Positions 1-9,521 of a stretch of 64,000 bases of DNA are shown one piece after another; positions within the stretch are counted from its first letter, which is position 1, and each line of letters begins with the position of its first letter. The notes beneath the pieces were generated by a model, which saw only the letters and a program-made list of their open reading frames with translations, had not been told where the DNA came from and made no database searches. A program made the position numbers and the translations under genes. This DNA comes from an uncultured Steroidobacter sp. (GTDB lineage Bacteria; Pseudomonadota; Gammaproteobacteria; Steroidobacterales; Steroidobacteraceae). Location of the stretch: assembly GCF_937958065.1 (NCBI RefSeq), contig NZ_CALFXI010000104.1, forward strand, positions 7,261-71,260, written 5' to 3'.

Positions 1-1620
1 GGGCACGTCACGCAAGTTGAAGCGGTCTCCCGCCGGTTCCAGCGGCATCATTCCATCGATCCACAGACGGCCCTTGCGCAGCACGATGCGCATGCTGCCG
101 ATCCAGGGATTCTCGTTCCGATAATGGCCGACGTAGGTCTGCCATTCCTTGGGCGCAGTGAATTGTTTCTCGCCTCGATACTTCGAGTTGGTGTACCAGT
201 CCGAGCCCCAAGCCACTTCGACCACCGCGCTCTTCGGATCTTTGGCGTCGGCGCGACCGAACACCAGCGGGAAATGACTCTTGCCTCCGTCCGCGACGAT
301 GAATGCGCCCGGCGCGCCTGCCGGTTGCAGCGGCACTTTGCCGTTGGCGCGAACCAGAAACAGCTTGTCGCCGTCGTTCTGGATTTCCAGCTTGCCGCCG
401 CCGCTCTGCTGATACGAGCCAGCATAGTCAGCCGCATCCGGAACGCGCAGCGCAGGATTGGGAGGCGGAATGTTTGGCAATGGTTTGGATGCCTGCTGCT
501 CACGCATGAGCTGCACTGCGTACTCAGTCACCGCCGTCGGCCGATAGCCTTGCTGTGCGTTGATGGACGCGAACGCACCGACACCGTTGTCGATGTCGAC
601 CAGCAACGACGACATGAATGACACCATGCCGCCGGTGTGACGCACGACGGTGTGCCCATCGAGCTTGTCGACGGCGAGACCATAGCCGTAACTCGCGGTC
701 GGGCCGAACTCCGGTGCCACGATGTGCGCCCTGGTAAACAGCGCGAACGATTCCTTCGACATCAGTCTGCGACCGTTCGGACCTTCACCGCCGTTCGCGA
801 TCATGCGCAGGTACGCGCCCATGTCCTTTGCCGTCGCGGCGACGGAGCCCGCGCCCGTGGTCACGATCAATCCTGCCGCTTCGGCGAAGCGTGCATCGCG
901 CGTTCCCGGCCGATCGTTCTGGAACGCCGAATAGTTCTTCACCAGTCGCTCGCGGATATCGAGCGTGATCACCGGTTCCGACTGCGTCATGCCGAGCGGT
1001 TCGAGAATTCGCTTGCGAATGACCTCCGGCAGCTCGCGACCATCGAGCGTCCATGCGAGGTGGCCCAATGCCTCGTACGCCATGTTGCAGTAGTGGAAGT
1101 GCTCGCCCGGCGCATACGCCGCGCGATGGCGCAGCGACGGATCCGACGGCAGCAACGGCACATTGCCGGGCAAGCCCGCGCCGTGCGTCAGCAAGTGATG
1201 GGTGGTAATGGGCGCGAATGCCGAGTCGATGCGGAACCAGGGCAGGTATTCCACCACCGGCTTGTGCAGATCGAGCTTGCCCTCATCGTGCAGCTGCAAC
1301 AGACAGACTGCGACGAACGACTTGCTGATCGAGCCGATCTCGAACAGTTGGTCGTCTCTCACCGGCACGCGACGCTCGACATCGCCAAATCCATAGTGCA
1401 CGACGCGTCGCAAGCCCTTGCGATCGGCGAGCACCAGCGTCATGCCTGGCGCGTGCATTTCCTCCAGGTACTGGCGGGCGAATTCGTCCATGCGCGCGAA
1501 CAGAGTCGCGTCGGCGCCGGACTGCGCAGTCCCTGCCGATTCGGCCACCGCGAACCGTCCCATGGCGGTGACGCCGGCCAGCAGGCCCGTCTGCAGCAAC
1601 ATCTCACGACGGCTGATCAT
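1..1620 (-). CDS. Exported serine hydrolase, class C beta-lactamase family (3' end outside window)
   Basis: Penicillin-binding/class C beta-lactamase-type hydrolase, probably a periplasmic peptidase or esterase. The frame stays open from the ATG at 1620 to the window edge (540 codons, no stop), so the C-terminus is missing. The N-terminus (MISRREMLLQTGLLAG...) looks like a Tat/Sec-type export signal. The S-x-x-K nucleophile motif appears as SISK near residue 97, the Y-x-N motif as YCN, and the third motif as HTGG near residue 329. A beta-rich C-terminal region typical of the long family members follows. Its Shine-Dalgarno (AGGAGA) overlaps the stop of the upstream S9 peptidase gene, ten bases from the start, so the two are co-transcribed and probably translationally coupled. 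The exact substrate cannot be read from sequence. Confidence 0.88.
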   Translation of the reverse strand, partial: MISRREMLLQTGLLAGVTAMGRFAVAESAGTAQSGADATLFARMDEFARQYLEEMHAPGMTLVLADRKGLRRVVHYGFGDVERRVPVRDDQLFEIGSISKSFVAVCLLQLHDEGKLDLHKPVVEYLPWFRIDSAFAPITTHHLLTHGAGLPGNVPLLPSDPSLRHRAAYAPGEHFHYCNMAYEALGHLAWTLDGRELPEVIRKRILEPLGMTQSEPVITLDIRERLVKNYSAFQNDRPGTRDARFAEAAGLIVTTGAGSVAATAKDMGAYLRMIANGGEGPNGRRLMSKESFALFTRAHIVAPEFGPTASYGYGLAVDKLDGHTVVRHTGGMVSFMSSLLVDIDNGVGAFASINAQQGYRPTAVTEYAVQLMREQQASKPLPNIPPPNPALRVPDAADYAGSYQQSGGGKLEIQNDGDKLFLVRANGKVPLQPAGAPGAFIVADGGKSHFPLVFGRADAKDPKSAVVEVAWGSDWYTNSKYRGEKQFTAPKEWQTYVGHYRNENPWIGSMRIVLRKGRLWIDGMMPLEPAGDRFNLRDVP

Positions 1621-1630
1621 GGTTCTCTCC

Positions 1631-3784
1631 TCAAGTGCCGGGCTGTTGCAAGTAGCGATCGATGAACTCGTGGGTCGCTTCGAACACGCGACGCCAGCTT
1701 CGATGCAGAATGAAATCGTGCACTTCGTCGGGAATGATCAGCAGCTCCGGCTCTACGCTCGTTTCCTTCCGCAGAGCGCGCACGAGCTCGACCGTTTGTG
1801 AGAACACCACGGCGCGATCGTCGTCGCCGTGCACGAGCAGCACCGGTGCCCGCCAGTTCCTGATCGAGCCCATGGCCGATGACTGCAGCGCCACCTCGGC
1901 CACCTCGGCGCTTGCGCCAGGCGCGGTCAGCTCCGGAAGAAACGACTTCCAGTTGTGCACGCCCGCCATGTCGACGCCGACCGCAAAATCCTGCGGATAC
2001 CGCGCGAGCGCCAGGGACGTCATGATGCCGCCGTAACTCATTCCATAAACGCCGATGCGAGCCGCATCGATGTCGCCGCGACTCTTCAGATACGCAACCG
2101 CGCCGGCGATGTCACGAGCCTCGCTGCCACCGCCTGCGGCGAATTCGTCAGGCTCGCGGAAATTCAAACCATAACCCGTGCCGCCACGAAAGTTGACCGA
2201 AAGCACGACGTATCCTCGCGAGGCGAGGAACTGATTCATCGCATACATATGCGTGTATGCGCCCATGGGATGCCAGCCGAGCAGCATCTGCCGCTGCGGG
2301 CCACCGTGGAAAAACAGCACCGCAGGTTGTTTCGAGCGCTTCTTGCCGGCCGCCTCGAACAACTGACCATGCACGGACAAGCCGTCCGGGCTCTTGAACA
2401 CGACTCGCTGAGGCACGACCAGGCGATCGCTGGGGAATGTCACATTCGCGCCGCTCGCCGGCATCGTCTTCAGAGTGCCGTCCGTCTGAACCTGCGCAGG
2501 CGACATCGGATTGCGTGCGGTGCTGTGCATGGCGAACAGCGCGCCTTTGGGGGTCAGCACCGGAAAATCTTCGATCCCTTCGCCCTTGCTGGCCCGCTGC
2601 GGCTTGCCGCCGTTGACCGAGACGCTCCACAGATGCCGACGATCGTCATCCTCGGCGTTGGACGAATAGATCACCTCGCGACCGGTCTGATCCAAAGTCA
2701 TCGCGAACACTTCCGCGCCGTCCTGAGACAGCGCGACCGGGCGCGATCCCTCGCGGCTCAGATCGAGAGAGTAGAGGCGCAGCCAGCCGGTCGACTCCCA
2801 AGGAAACACCAGGCGATTGTCCGCGCTCCACAACAGGCTGGTGCTGCCTTCGATGGGCTGAAACAAGCTGCCCGGCCCGGCATCGGCGGTCCACACCTTG
2901 GTGCCTGCGCCGGTCGCGACGTCGCCGACCCACAGGGAGAAGGGCTCACCCTCGCGCTTCGCGAAGAACGCATCGGTGAGGAACGATTCCGCGAGCGAAG
3001 GCATACGAATCCACGCGAGGCGCTTGCCATCCCGCGACCAGCGCAGGTTGAAATCACGATCGACGCCGGGGCTCAGCCAGCGAATGTTTCGGGAAGCGAG
3101 CTCGATGACGCCCACCACCGAGTAGTCCTTGCGATTGCTGATGAACGCGAGGCGCTTGCCATCCGGCGACCACGACAGCTCGCTCGCCGCGCCGGCCTCC
3201 TGGATCAGCTGCGTTGCTGCGTCGGCTCGCGCCAGGCTGGCGATCCAGATCTGCCCGCCACGCACGAACACCAGATCGTCGTTGACCGGCGAAGGCACGG
3301 CGGCACTGCCCGGGCCGAACGAGCGAATCTCGCCGGTATCGAGCCGCACCGAAGCGACTTCCATCTCGATCGGTCCGGACGCCGCGCTCAATGGATTGAC
3401 GGGCCCACCGCCCTCGAGGCTGCCGCCGCGAGCGAACACGATCGTCGAGCCATCGTGCGACCATTGCAGATCGGCGAGCTCGATGCCGTTGTCGCCTTCC
3501 TGGCGTGTGAGCGCGCGAACCGTGAGCTTTCCGTCGTTGCCCACCTCACCCAGATAAATATTCCTGGCGCCGAGATGATTGGCGATCCAGGCGACTTGCT
3601 CGCCTCGCGGCGACGCCATCAATCCATACGGAAACGGGGCGCTGAGCAGCTGTTCGAGGGTGATCGGTCGATTCGCGGCCTCGACTCCTGGGTCGGTCAC
3701 CAGGATGCCGAGCAACAGGCATAGCGACAGCAACACCGCGCCACAGGGACGAGCGCGGCGGAACGACTGGGATTGCGTCATCAC
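1631..3784 (-). CDS. Exported S9 family (prolyl oligopeptidase-type) peptidase
   Basis: Serine peptidase of 717 residues with the usual S9 layout: signal peptide (about residues 10-36), beta-propeller of TolB/WD-like repeats (about 40-430), then an alpha/beta-hydrolase domain. The catalytic triad is visible: Ser583 in GMSYGG, Asp656 in HGDDDR and His689 in EVHDF. Family members cleave short peptides, often after proline or as dipeptidyl/acylaminoacyl peptidases; the specificity here is not determinable. It is the first gene of an operon with the serine hydrolase downstream, suggesting periplasmic breakdown of peptides or amide-linked compounds. The length fits the family. Confidence 0.93.
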   Translation of the reverse strand: MMTQSQSFRRARPCGAVLLSLCLLLGILVTDPGVEAANRPITLEQLLSAPFPYGLMASPRGEQVAWIANHLGARNIYLGEVGNDGKLTVRALTRQEGDNGIELADLQWSHDGSTIVFARGGSLEGGGPVNPLSAASGPIEMEVASVRLDTGEIRSFGPGSAAVPSPVNDDLVFVRGGQIWIASLARADAATQLIQEAGAASELSWSPDGKRLAFISNRKDYSVVGVIELASRNIRWLSPGVDRDFNLRWSRDGKRLAWIRMPSLAESFLTDAFFAKREGEPFSLWVGDVATGAGTKVWTADAGPGSLFQPIEGSTSLLWSADNRLVFPWESTGWLRLYSLDLSREGSRPVALSQDGAEVFAMTLDQTGREVIYSSNAEDDDRRHLWSVSVNGGKPQRASKGEGIEDFPVLTPKGALFAMHSTARNPMSPAQVQTDGTLKTMPASGANVTFPSDRLVVPQRVVFKSPDGLSVHGQLFEAAGKKRSKQPAVLFFHGGPQRQMLLGWHPMGAYTHMYAMNQFLASRGYVVLSVNFRGGTGYGLNFREPDEFAAGGGSEARDIAGAVAYLKSRGDIDAARIGVYGMSYGGIMTSLALARYPQDFAVGVDMAGVHNWKSFLPELTAPGASAEVAEVALQSSAMGSIRNWRAPVLLVHGDDDRAVVFSQTVELVRALRKETSVEPELLIIPDEVHDFILHRSWRRVFEATHEFIDRYLQQPGT

Positions 3785-3943
3785 GACTCCCGATTGTTGT
3801 ATCCCCCAGGCCAGTCTAGGGAGGGCGCCATTCCTGTCAAGATAATTTTCTCCATACAGGATAAAATGCTCCGAATGGAGACTGCGCGGAAACCAGCGAG
3901 CCGCCGGCGAGTGCGGCCTGCATCGAGCTGCGAGCTGAAACAG

Positions 3944-4684
3944 TTACGCCGCGCCGAGGCGGCGCCTGGCTTTCGCGGCGACTTTCCTGTGGGTGGGAGA
4001 TCTGGCCGCTTTCGGCTTTTCAGCGTTGCCAGCGGCGGCGGTCTTGGTAGGCTTATGCGCTTCGCCGCGCGCCTGAGAAATCAATTCCTGCTGAAGGTTG
4101 GCCGCGGCCGAGGCACATACGGCGAGGATCGTCGCTTCCTCGAAACCGTCGGCGACGAGGTAGCCGTGACCCATTTCGCTGTCCAGATACACGTACTCAC
4201 CCGCGCGCAGCGTAATGGGATCGTAAAACTCCGAGTGCACTTCGATGGCGCCTTCGAGCACGTACACGAATTCCTCGCCGGCATGACGCAGCAGTTCCCC
4301 GAACTCCTGCATCGTCCTGGAGCGCACGCGGCTGATGATCGGGATCATGATCTTGCCGCGCAGCTCGGTGCACAGATAGCGATAGTCGTAGTTCTTGGTC
4401 GCTACGCTCAGTGCTTCGGCATCGCTCTTGCCAACGCTGCGGCGGGCCATGCCCTTGGGCTGCGCCGTGTGCGCCGAAGAATTGAGGAATTCCGACAGCC
4501 CCATGCCGAGCCGGTCGCTCAAGTCCACCAGCTTGTCGTAGGTCAGCGTCAGGTGGCCCTTCTCCACCTTGGCGAGCGTGGACAGCGGAATCGCCACGCG
4601 TTGACTCATCTCGGCCAGGGTCCAGCCGTTGCTGGTGCGGATGTGCCTGACGATATTTCCGAGGCTGGGCTTGGCCTTTACCAT
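3944..4684 (-). CDS. XRE-family transcriptional regulator with C-terminal cupin domain
   Basis: DNA-binding regulator of 246 residues from the chosen start. A helix-turn-helix of the Cro/C1 type lies at about residues 8-62 (WTLAEMSQRVAIPLSTLAKVEKG is its core region) and a small-molecule-binding cupin domain at about 115-190 (EEFVYVLEGAIEVHS, MGHGYLV). The C-terminal tail is Lys/Ala-rich and basic. The frame extends to 4747, but that would overlap the neighbouring promoter and almost reach the ilvE start at 4750; the Met at 4684 begins just before the conserved HTH and leaves a 65-bp divergent intergenic region, so I prefer it although it lacks a clear Shine-Dalgarno. Such regulators often control an adjacent catabolic or amino-acid gene; regulation of ilvE is an inference. 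Confidence 0.85.
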   Translation of the reverse strand: MVKAKPSLGNIVRHIRTSNGWTLAEMSQRVAIPLSTLAKVEKGHLTLTYDKLVDLSDRLGMGLSEFLNSSAHTAQPKGMARRSVGKSDAEALSVATKNYDYRYLCTELRGKIMIPIISRVRSRTMQEFGELLRHAGEEFVYVLEGAIEVHSEFYDPITLRAGEYVYLDSEMGHGYLVADGFEEATILAVCASAAANLQQELISQARGEAHKPTKTAAAGNAEKPKAARSPTHRKVAAKARRRLGAA

Positions 4685-4749
4685 ACAATGCAAATCATAG
4701 CGGCAGCGCTGCTCCGGCGCAGCTCGCTTCGCGCCCTCGAGGATCACAC

Positions 4750-5823
4750 ATGAGTTTTACGATCACCCCGCACGCTTCGCCCGTCAGCCCCCAGACCCGT
4801 GAGAAGACCCTCGAGGATCCCGGTTTCGGCCGCGTCTTCACCGATCACATGGTAACGATGCGCTGGACCGCGGAGCGCGGCTGGCACGACGGCAAGGTCA
4901 CGGCCCGTGCGCCGCTGGCGATCGATCCCGCCTGCGCCGTCCTGCACTACGCGCAGGAAGTGTTCGAAGGCATGAAAGCGTATCGCACGGCCAAGGGCGA
5001 AATCGTGCTGTTTCGCCCCGACATGAACGCGAACCGCTTTGCGCGTTCGGCGGAACGGCTGGCGATGCCGGCGATGCCCGAGGCGCTGTTCATCCAGGCG
5101 GTCGAAGAACTGGTGAGGATCGACAAGGACTGGGTGCCGAGCGGTGCCGGCAGCCTGTACCTGCGCCCTTTCATGTTCGCGAGCGAGGCATTCCTCGGCG
5201 TGCGCCCGGCGCACGAGTACATCTTCTGCGTGATCGCCTGCCCGGTCGGTCCGTACTTCAAGGGCGGCGACAAGCCGCTGAAGCTGTGGGTGTCGGATCA
5301 GTACACTCGCGCCGCGCCCGGCGGCACGGGCGCAGCGAAATGCGGCGGCAACTACGCCGCGAGCCTGATCGCTCAAGCCGAAGCGGCCGAACACGGTTGC
5401 GATCAGGTCGTGTTCCTCGACGCCGCCGAGCATCGCTGGATCGAAGAACTGGGCGGCATGAACCTGTTCTTCGTCATGAACGACGGCTCCCTCGTCACGC
5501 CGCCGCTCACCGGCACGATCCTGCCGGGCATCACCCGCACCAGCCTGATCGAGATCGCGCGCGGTTTCGGAATGAAAGTCTCGGAAGCGCCCTACTCGCT
5601 GGATCAATGGCGCGCGGATGCCGAGAGCGGCAAGCTCAGCGAAGCCTTCGCGTGTGGCACGGCGGCGGTGGTTGCGAGCATTGGCGAGATCGTCAGCTCG
5701 TCCGGTTCGTTCCGCGTCAAGAATGCCCAGGGCGCGACCGTCGCCAGCAAGCTCAAAGAGCAGCTGGTTGGGATTCAGCGCGGCAGCATCGCCGACGCAC
5801 ACGGGTGGGTTCGCAAGGTCTGA
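4750..5823 (+). CDS. ilvE: Branched-chain amino acid aminotransferase
   Basis: PLP-dependent fold-type IV transaminase of 357 residues catalysing the last step of Leu/Ile/Val synthesis and the first step of their breakdown. The Schiff-base lysine is Lys197 in the AAKCGGNYAASL motif; FEGMKAYR and YLRPFMF are family signatures of the longer, eukaryote-like BCAT branch. A Shine-Dalgarno (GAGGA) precedes the ATG. It is divergent from the XRE-cupin regulator and is followed by a perfect 8-bp stem-loop before the convergent persulfide dioxygenase gene. Confidence 0.95.
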   Translation: MSFTITPHASPVSPQTREKTLEDPGFGRVFTDHMVTMRWTAERGWHDGKVTARAPLAIDPACAVLHYAQEVFEGMKAYRTAKGEIVLFRPDMNANRFARSAERLAMPAMPEALFIQAVEELVRIDKDWVPSGAGSLYLRPFMFASEAFLGVRPAHEYIFCVIACPVGPYFKGGDKPLKLWVSDQYTRAAPGGTGAAKCGGNYAASLIAQAEAAEHGCDQVVFLDAAEHRWIEELGGMNLFFVMNDGSLVTPPLTGTILPGITRTSLIEIARGFGMKVSEAPYSLDQWRADAESGKLSEAFACGTAAVVASIGEIVSSSGSFRVKNAQGATVASKLKEQLVGIQRGSIADAHGWVRKV

Positions 5824-5844
5824 GCTGACTAGCAGGAGATCGAG

Positions 5845-5864
5845 TCGACGGCGCGAGCCGTCGA
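5845..5864. terminator. Stem-loop after ilvE
   Basis: A perfect 8-bp stem (TCGACGGC / GCCGTCGA) closed by a GCGA tetraloop lies 21 bases after the ilvE stop, between two convergent genes. There is no T-tract on either side, so it may be a transcript-stabilising hairpin or a weak bidirectional terminator. Confidence 0.45.
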
Positions 5865-5922
5865 TCGATCGAAGATCGTGCAGGACGCCGTACACATGCC
5901 TGGTCGTGTCGGCGTCATCGGC

Positions 5923-6954
5923 TCACTCCACCGTGACTGGATACCCCGCTTCGCGCCAGGCCTTCATGCCGCCATCCAATGCGACGGCGCCTTTGAAGCC
6001 CATCTGTCGCAATGTCGCTGTCGCCAGCGTCGAGACTCTGCCGAATTCGCAATACACCAGGATTCGGCGCGTGGGATCCGGCAGCTCCTGATTCACGCGC
6101 AACTCCAACTGCCCGCGCGGCAGATGCTGCGCACCTCGAATGTGACCTTCATTGAAAGCGTCACGCTCACGCACGTCGAGCACCAGGAAATCGCATCGCT
6201 CGGATTCGATGCACGCTTTCAATTCGGCGAGCGACATGAAAGGCACGATTGCCGCCGCCTCGGCCAGCATCTGCGCGATCGTCTTGCCGCCCGTCATGTT
6301 CGTGCGCAGCGCCTCGGTGATGTGCGTGGGCATGGTGAGATTCAGATTCTGCATCATCTCGATGAACGCGCCACGGTCACGCTGTTGCAGCCTCGGATTC
6401 TCCGCCAGCTCCTGGCCGATGGTGGTGTGCGTACGACCTTTGTATTCGTGCGCCGGAAATACCTTGGTCGCCGGGTCCAGCTTCAACACGTTGTTGAACA
6501 GGCTGTCGTAGAGCGCGCTGGCGTCGCCGGTGGGCAAGTCGGTGCGCCCGGTCGCACCGATCAGCAACGTGTCCCCGGTGAAGACTCGATCCTCCAACGT
6601 CAGGCACATGGAATCGCCGGTGTGCCCCGGCGTATGCATCGCCTGGAGCCGCAGCTTGCCGACCACCAGCAACTCGCCACTCTGCAAGCGCAGATCGACG
6701 AACGGCGCCGGACTCGCCACGTGCATCACCACGGGCACATTGAATCGTTTCGCCAGCTGTTGCGTGGCGGAGAAATGATCCGCGTGCGTGTGGGTGTCGA
6801 CGAGGTATTTGATCCGCAGTCCATCGCGTGCCGCCAGCGCGACATAGCGATCGACCTGGCTCAGCTCCGGATCGATCAACGCCGCGGCGCAGGTCTCTTC
6901 ACAACCAACGAGGTAAGAGCGGCAACCACCGGAAACCACGGTCTCGAACAACAT
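5923..6954 (-). CDS. Persulfide dioxygenase (ETHE1-like MBL fold) fused to rhodanese
   Basis: Sulfur-detoxification enzyme of 343 residues. The N-terminal metallo-beta-lactamase fold carries the metal motif HTHADH (His55, His57, Asp59, His60), with HTPGHT and the persulfide-dioxygenase-type segment GATGRTDLPTGD downstream. The C-terminal rhodanese domain (about 245-343) has its sulfur-accepting cysteine at about Cys302 in YCEFGRVST. ETHE1-type domains oxidise glutathione persulfide to sulfite; rhodanese transfers sulfane sulfur, so the fusion probably couples persulfide formation and oxidation, or sulfite to thiosulfate conversion. No SQR gene or regulator lies beside it. Its start region runs close to the arylsulfatase gene on the other strand. 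Confidence 0.9.
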   Translation of the reverse strand: MLFETVVSGGCRSYLVGCEETCAAALIDPELSQVDRYVALAARDGLRIKYLVDTHTHADHFSATQQLAKRFNVPVVMHVASPAPFVDLRLQSGELLVVGKLRLQAMHTPGHTGDSMCLTLEDRVFTGDTLLIGATGRTDLPTGDASALYDSLFNNVLKLDPATKVFPAHEYKGRTHTTIGQELAENPRLQQRDRGAFIEMMQNLNLTMPTHITEALRTNMTGGKTIAQMLAEAAAIVPFMSLAELKACIESERCDFLVLDVRERDAFNEGHIRGAQHLPRGQLELRVNQELPDPTRRILVYCEFGRVSTLATATLRQMGFKGAVALDGGMKAWREAGYPVTVE

Positions 6955-7139
6955 GGCACGCTCCAGCCCGAGTGAGGCGATCAGTCATCGTAGTAGCAAG
7001 CCGGCGCGACCCGCAACTATCCGCAAAAGTCGTCCGCGCCTTCGTCGTGAGAACGGGCACCGCCTCGCCCCCGGGCACGGATCGACCCCACCAGCACCCT
7101 TCGCATATTCCAATGGCTCACCCCCTGTCGGAGCTCGTC

Positions 7140-9521
7140 ATGCGAAAAGGTGCTGCCAATCCGAACGCAATCACCCGTCGCGCCAACGGTCATGGCACGC
7201 CCGAAGTTCTGCCCCGCCCCGCCTTTCACTTCACCGGCGAGATCGGCCGCACCTTTCTCGACTCCGACCCCGCGAGATTTCCACAACCGGCGCGCGCGCC
7301 GGCGGGCGCACCGAACATCCTGCTGATCCTGATCGATGACTGCGGCTTCGGTCAGTACAGCACCTTCGGCGGCGGCATCCCGTCGCCGACGATGGACAAG
7401 CTCGCCGCCGAAGGCCTGCGTTACAACCGCTTCCACACGACCGCTCTGTGCAGTCCGACACGCGCGGCGTTGATCACCGGCCGCAATCATCATTCAGCCT
7501 CGTTCGCCGGGATTACCGCGTGCGCGACGGGATACGACGGGTATACCTGCATCCTGCCGCGTAGCTGCGGGACCATCGGAGAGGTGCTGCGACAGAACGG
7601 CTACATGACGGCTTGGATCGGCAAGAATCACAACACACCGCCGTGGGAAACCAGCGCGGTCGGGCCGTTCGATCGCTGGGCCAACGGGCTCGGCTTCGAC
7701 TACTTCTACGGATTCAACGCCGGCGACATGAATCATTGGAATCCGGTGCTGTTCGAGAATCGCAATCTGGTGCCGGCCTCGAACGATCCGAACTACCACC
7801 TGACCACCGACCTGGCCGACAAGTCCATCGCCTGGCTGCAGCGGGCCAAGGCGATCGCACCCGACAAGCCGTTCTTCTTATATGTGGCCACCGGCGCCAC
7901 GCACGCTCCTCACCAGGCCCCTCGGGAATGGATCGACAAGTTCAAAGGCCGGTTCGACGAGGGCTGGGATGTCTACCGGCAACAGACCATCGAGCGCCAG
8001 AAGAAACTCGGCGTGATTCCGCAGCAGACCCAGCTGACGAAACGCTCCAAAGGCCTGCCCGCCTGGGAATCGCTCAACGCCGGTCAGAAACGCCTGTATG
8101 CGCGGATGATGGAAGTGTTCGCCGGTTTCGCCGCGCAATGTGACCACGAGCTCGGACGCATCGTCGAAGCCGTCAAGCAGCTGCCCGATGCCGACAATAC
8201 CCTGATCATCTATATCGCCGGCGACAACGGCGCCAGCGCCGAAGGCGGATTGGAAGGCTCGCTGTGCGAGAACGCGTTCTTCAACGGATTCCCGGAGCAG
8301 TGGCAGGACGACATCGAGGCCGTCGACGAGCTCGGCGGGCCGAAACACTTCAATCATTTTCCGTCCGCCTGGGCGCATGCCATGAACACGCCGTTCCAGT
8401 GGACCAAGCAGGTCGCGAGCCATTTCGGCGGCACCCGCAATCCGATGATCATTTCCTGGCCCGCGCGCATCAAGGACGAGGGCGGATTGCGCGATCAGTT
8501 CATTCACACCATCGACATCGTGCCGACGCTCTACGAGCTGTGCGGCATCACGCCGCCCACGGAGCTGAACGGCGTCAAACAAAAGCCGATCGAAGGCGTG
8601 AGCTTCGCGCCGACGCTCGACGATGCGCAGGCCAGGAGCGGCCGCAAGACGCAGTACTTCGAGCTCGGCTGCAATCGCGGCCTGTATCACGAGGGCTGGA
8701 TGGCTTCCTCGCCCGCGTTCGTGCCCTGCGATTCGAATCGACAGGAATGGGATCCGGACCAGGAGCCCTGGGAGCTGTACAACATCGAGGAGGATTTCTC
8801 GCAGGCCCGCGATCTCGCCCAGCAATATCCGGAGAAGCTCCGGCAGCTGCAGGACCTGTGGCGGGTCGAAGCCGCGAAATACAACGTGCTGCCGCCGGAC
8901 TGGCGCGGGACGATGCGCATGAACGCAGAGCTGATGGGACGACCGAACCTGATTCGTGGCCGCAGCTCCATCACTTACTATCCTGGCATCGTCGGACTGC
9001 CGGACACGGCGTCGCCATCGATGTGCAACAAGTCATGGAAGATCACGGCGGAGATCGAGGTCGCGGACAGCAACGCCGAGGGAATGATCATCACCCACGG
9101 CGGCCTCGAAGGCGGTTACGGTCTATATCTGAAGCAAGGCAGGCCGACGTTCGTCTATAACTTCCTGAGCATCGAACGCTTCACGTTCGAGGCAAACGAG
9201 CCATTGGCTCCCGGCAAGACGCAACTCGTCGTCGAGTTCGACTACGACGGCGGCGGCTTCGGCAAGGGCGGCCAGATCACGATGCGCGCGAACGGCAAGC
9301 CCATCGCGAGCGGCCGCCTGACACACACCATTCCGATTCAGTTCTCACTCGGCGAAGGGCTCGACGTCGGCATGGACAGCGGCTCGCCCATCGACTTCAC
9401 CTACCAGCTGCCGTTCAAGTTCACCGGCAAGATCTCGCACGTGCATATCGACCTGGGCCGCTGGAGGTCGATGAGCAAGCGTCCACGACCGCGGCCTGAA
9501 TGGCTCACCGTTTCAGGATGA
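7140..9521 (+). CDS. Arylsulfatase (large, AtsD-like), no signal peptide
   Basis: Type I sulfatase of 793 residues. The formylglycine motif C-x-P-x-R is CSPTR with the modifiable cysteine at about residue 104; metal-binding DDCGFG and the GDNGAS element are present, as expected for the alkaline-phosphatase-like fold. A beta-rich C-terminal domain follows (about 600-793). No export signal is visible, so it is likely cytosolic, like the long mycobacterial AtsD group. I chose ATG 7140 because GGAG sits seven bases upstream; ATG 7113 in the same frame is possible but poorly preceded. The stop overlaps the end of the convergent GNAT gene by 17 bases. The window holds no formylglycine-generating enzyme, which must be encoded elsewhere if the enzyme is active. 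Confidence 0.92.
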   Translation: MRKGAANPNAITRRANGHGTPEVLPRPAFHFTGEIGRTFLDSDPARFPQPARAPAGAPNILLILIDDCGFGQYSTFGGGIPSPTMDKLAAEGLRYNRFHTTALCSPTRAALITGRNHHSASFAGITACATGYDGYTCILPRSCGTIGEVLRQNGYMTAWIGKNHNTPPWETSAVGPFDRWANGLGFDYFYGFNAGDMNHWNPVLFENRNLVPASNDPNYHLTTDLADKSIAWLQRAKAIAPDKPFFLYVATGATHAPHQAPREWIDKFKGRFDEGWDVYRQQTIERQKKLGVIPQQTQLTKRSKGLPAWESLNAGQKRLYARMMEVFAGFAAQCDHELGRIVEAVKQLPDADNTLIIYIAGDNGASAEGGLEGSLCENAFFNGFPEQWQDDIEAVDELGGPKHFNHFPSAWAHAMNTPFQWTKQVASHFGGTRNPMIISWPARIKDEGGLRDQFIHTIDIVPTLYELCGITPPTELNGVKQKPIEGVSFAPTLDDAQARSGRKTQYFELGCNRGLYHEGWMASSPAFVPCDSNRQEWDPDQEPWELYNIEEDFSQARDLAQQYPEKLRQLQDLWRVEAAKYNVLPPDWRGTMRMNAELMGRPNLIRGRSSITYYPGIVGLPDTASPSMCNKSWKITAEIEVADSNAEGMIITHGGLEGGYGLYLKQGRPTFVYNFLSIERFTFEANEPLAPGKTQLVVEFDYDGGGFGKGGQITMRANGKPIASGRLTHTIPIQFSLGEGLDVGMDSGSPIDFTYQLPFKFTGKISHVHIDLGRWRSMSKRPRPRPEWLTVSG

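Noticed and set aside
1955..3724. Open frame of 589 codons on the plus strand
   Set aside because: Antisense to the S9 peptidase; no recognisable domain and His/Arg-rich shadow composition.
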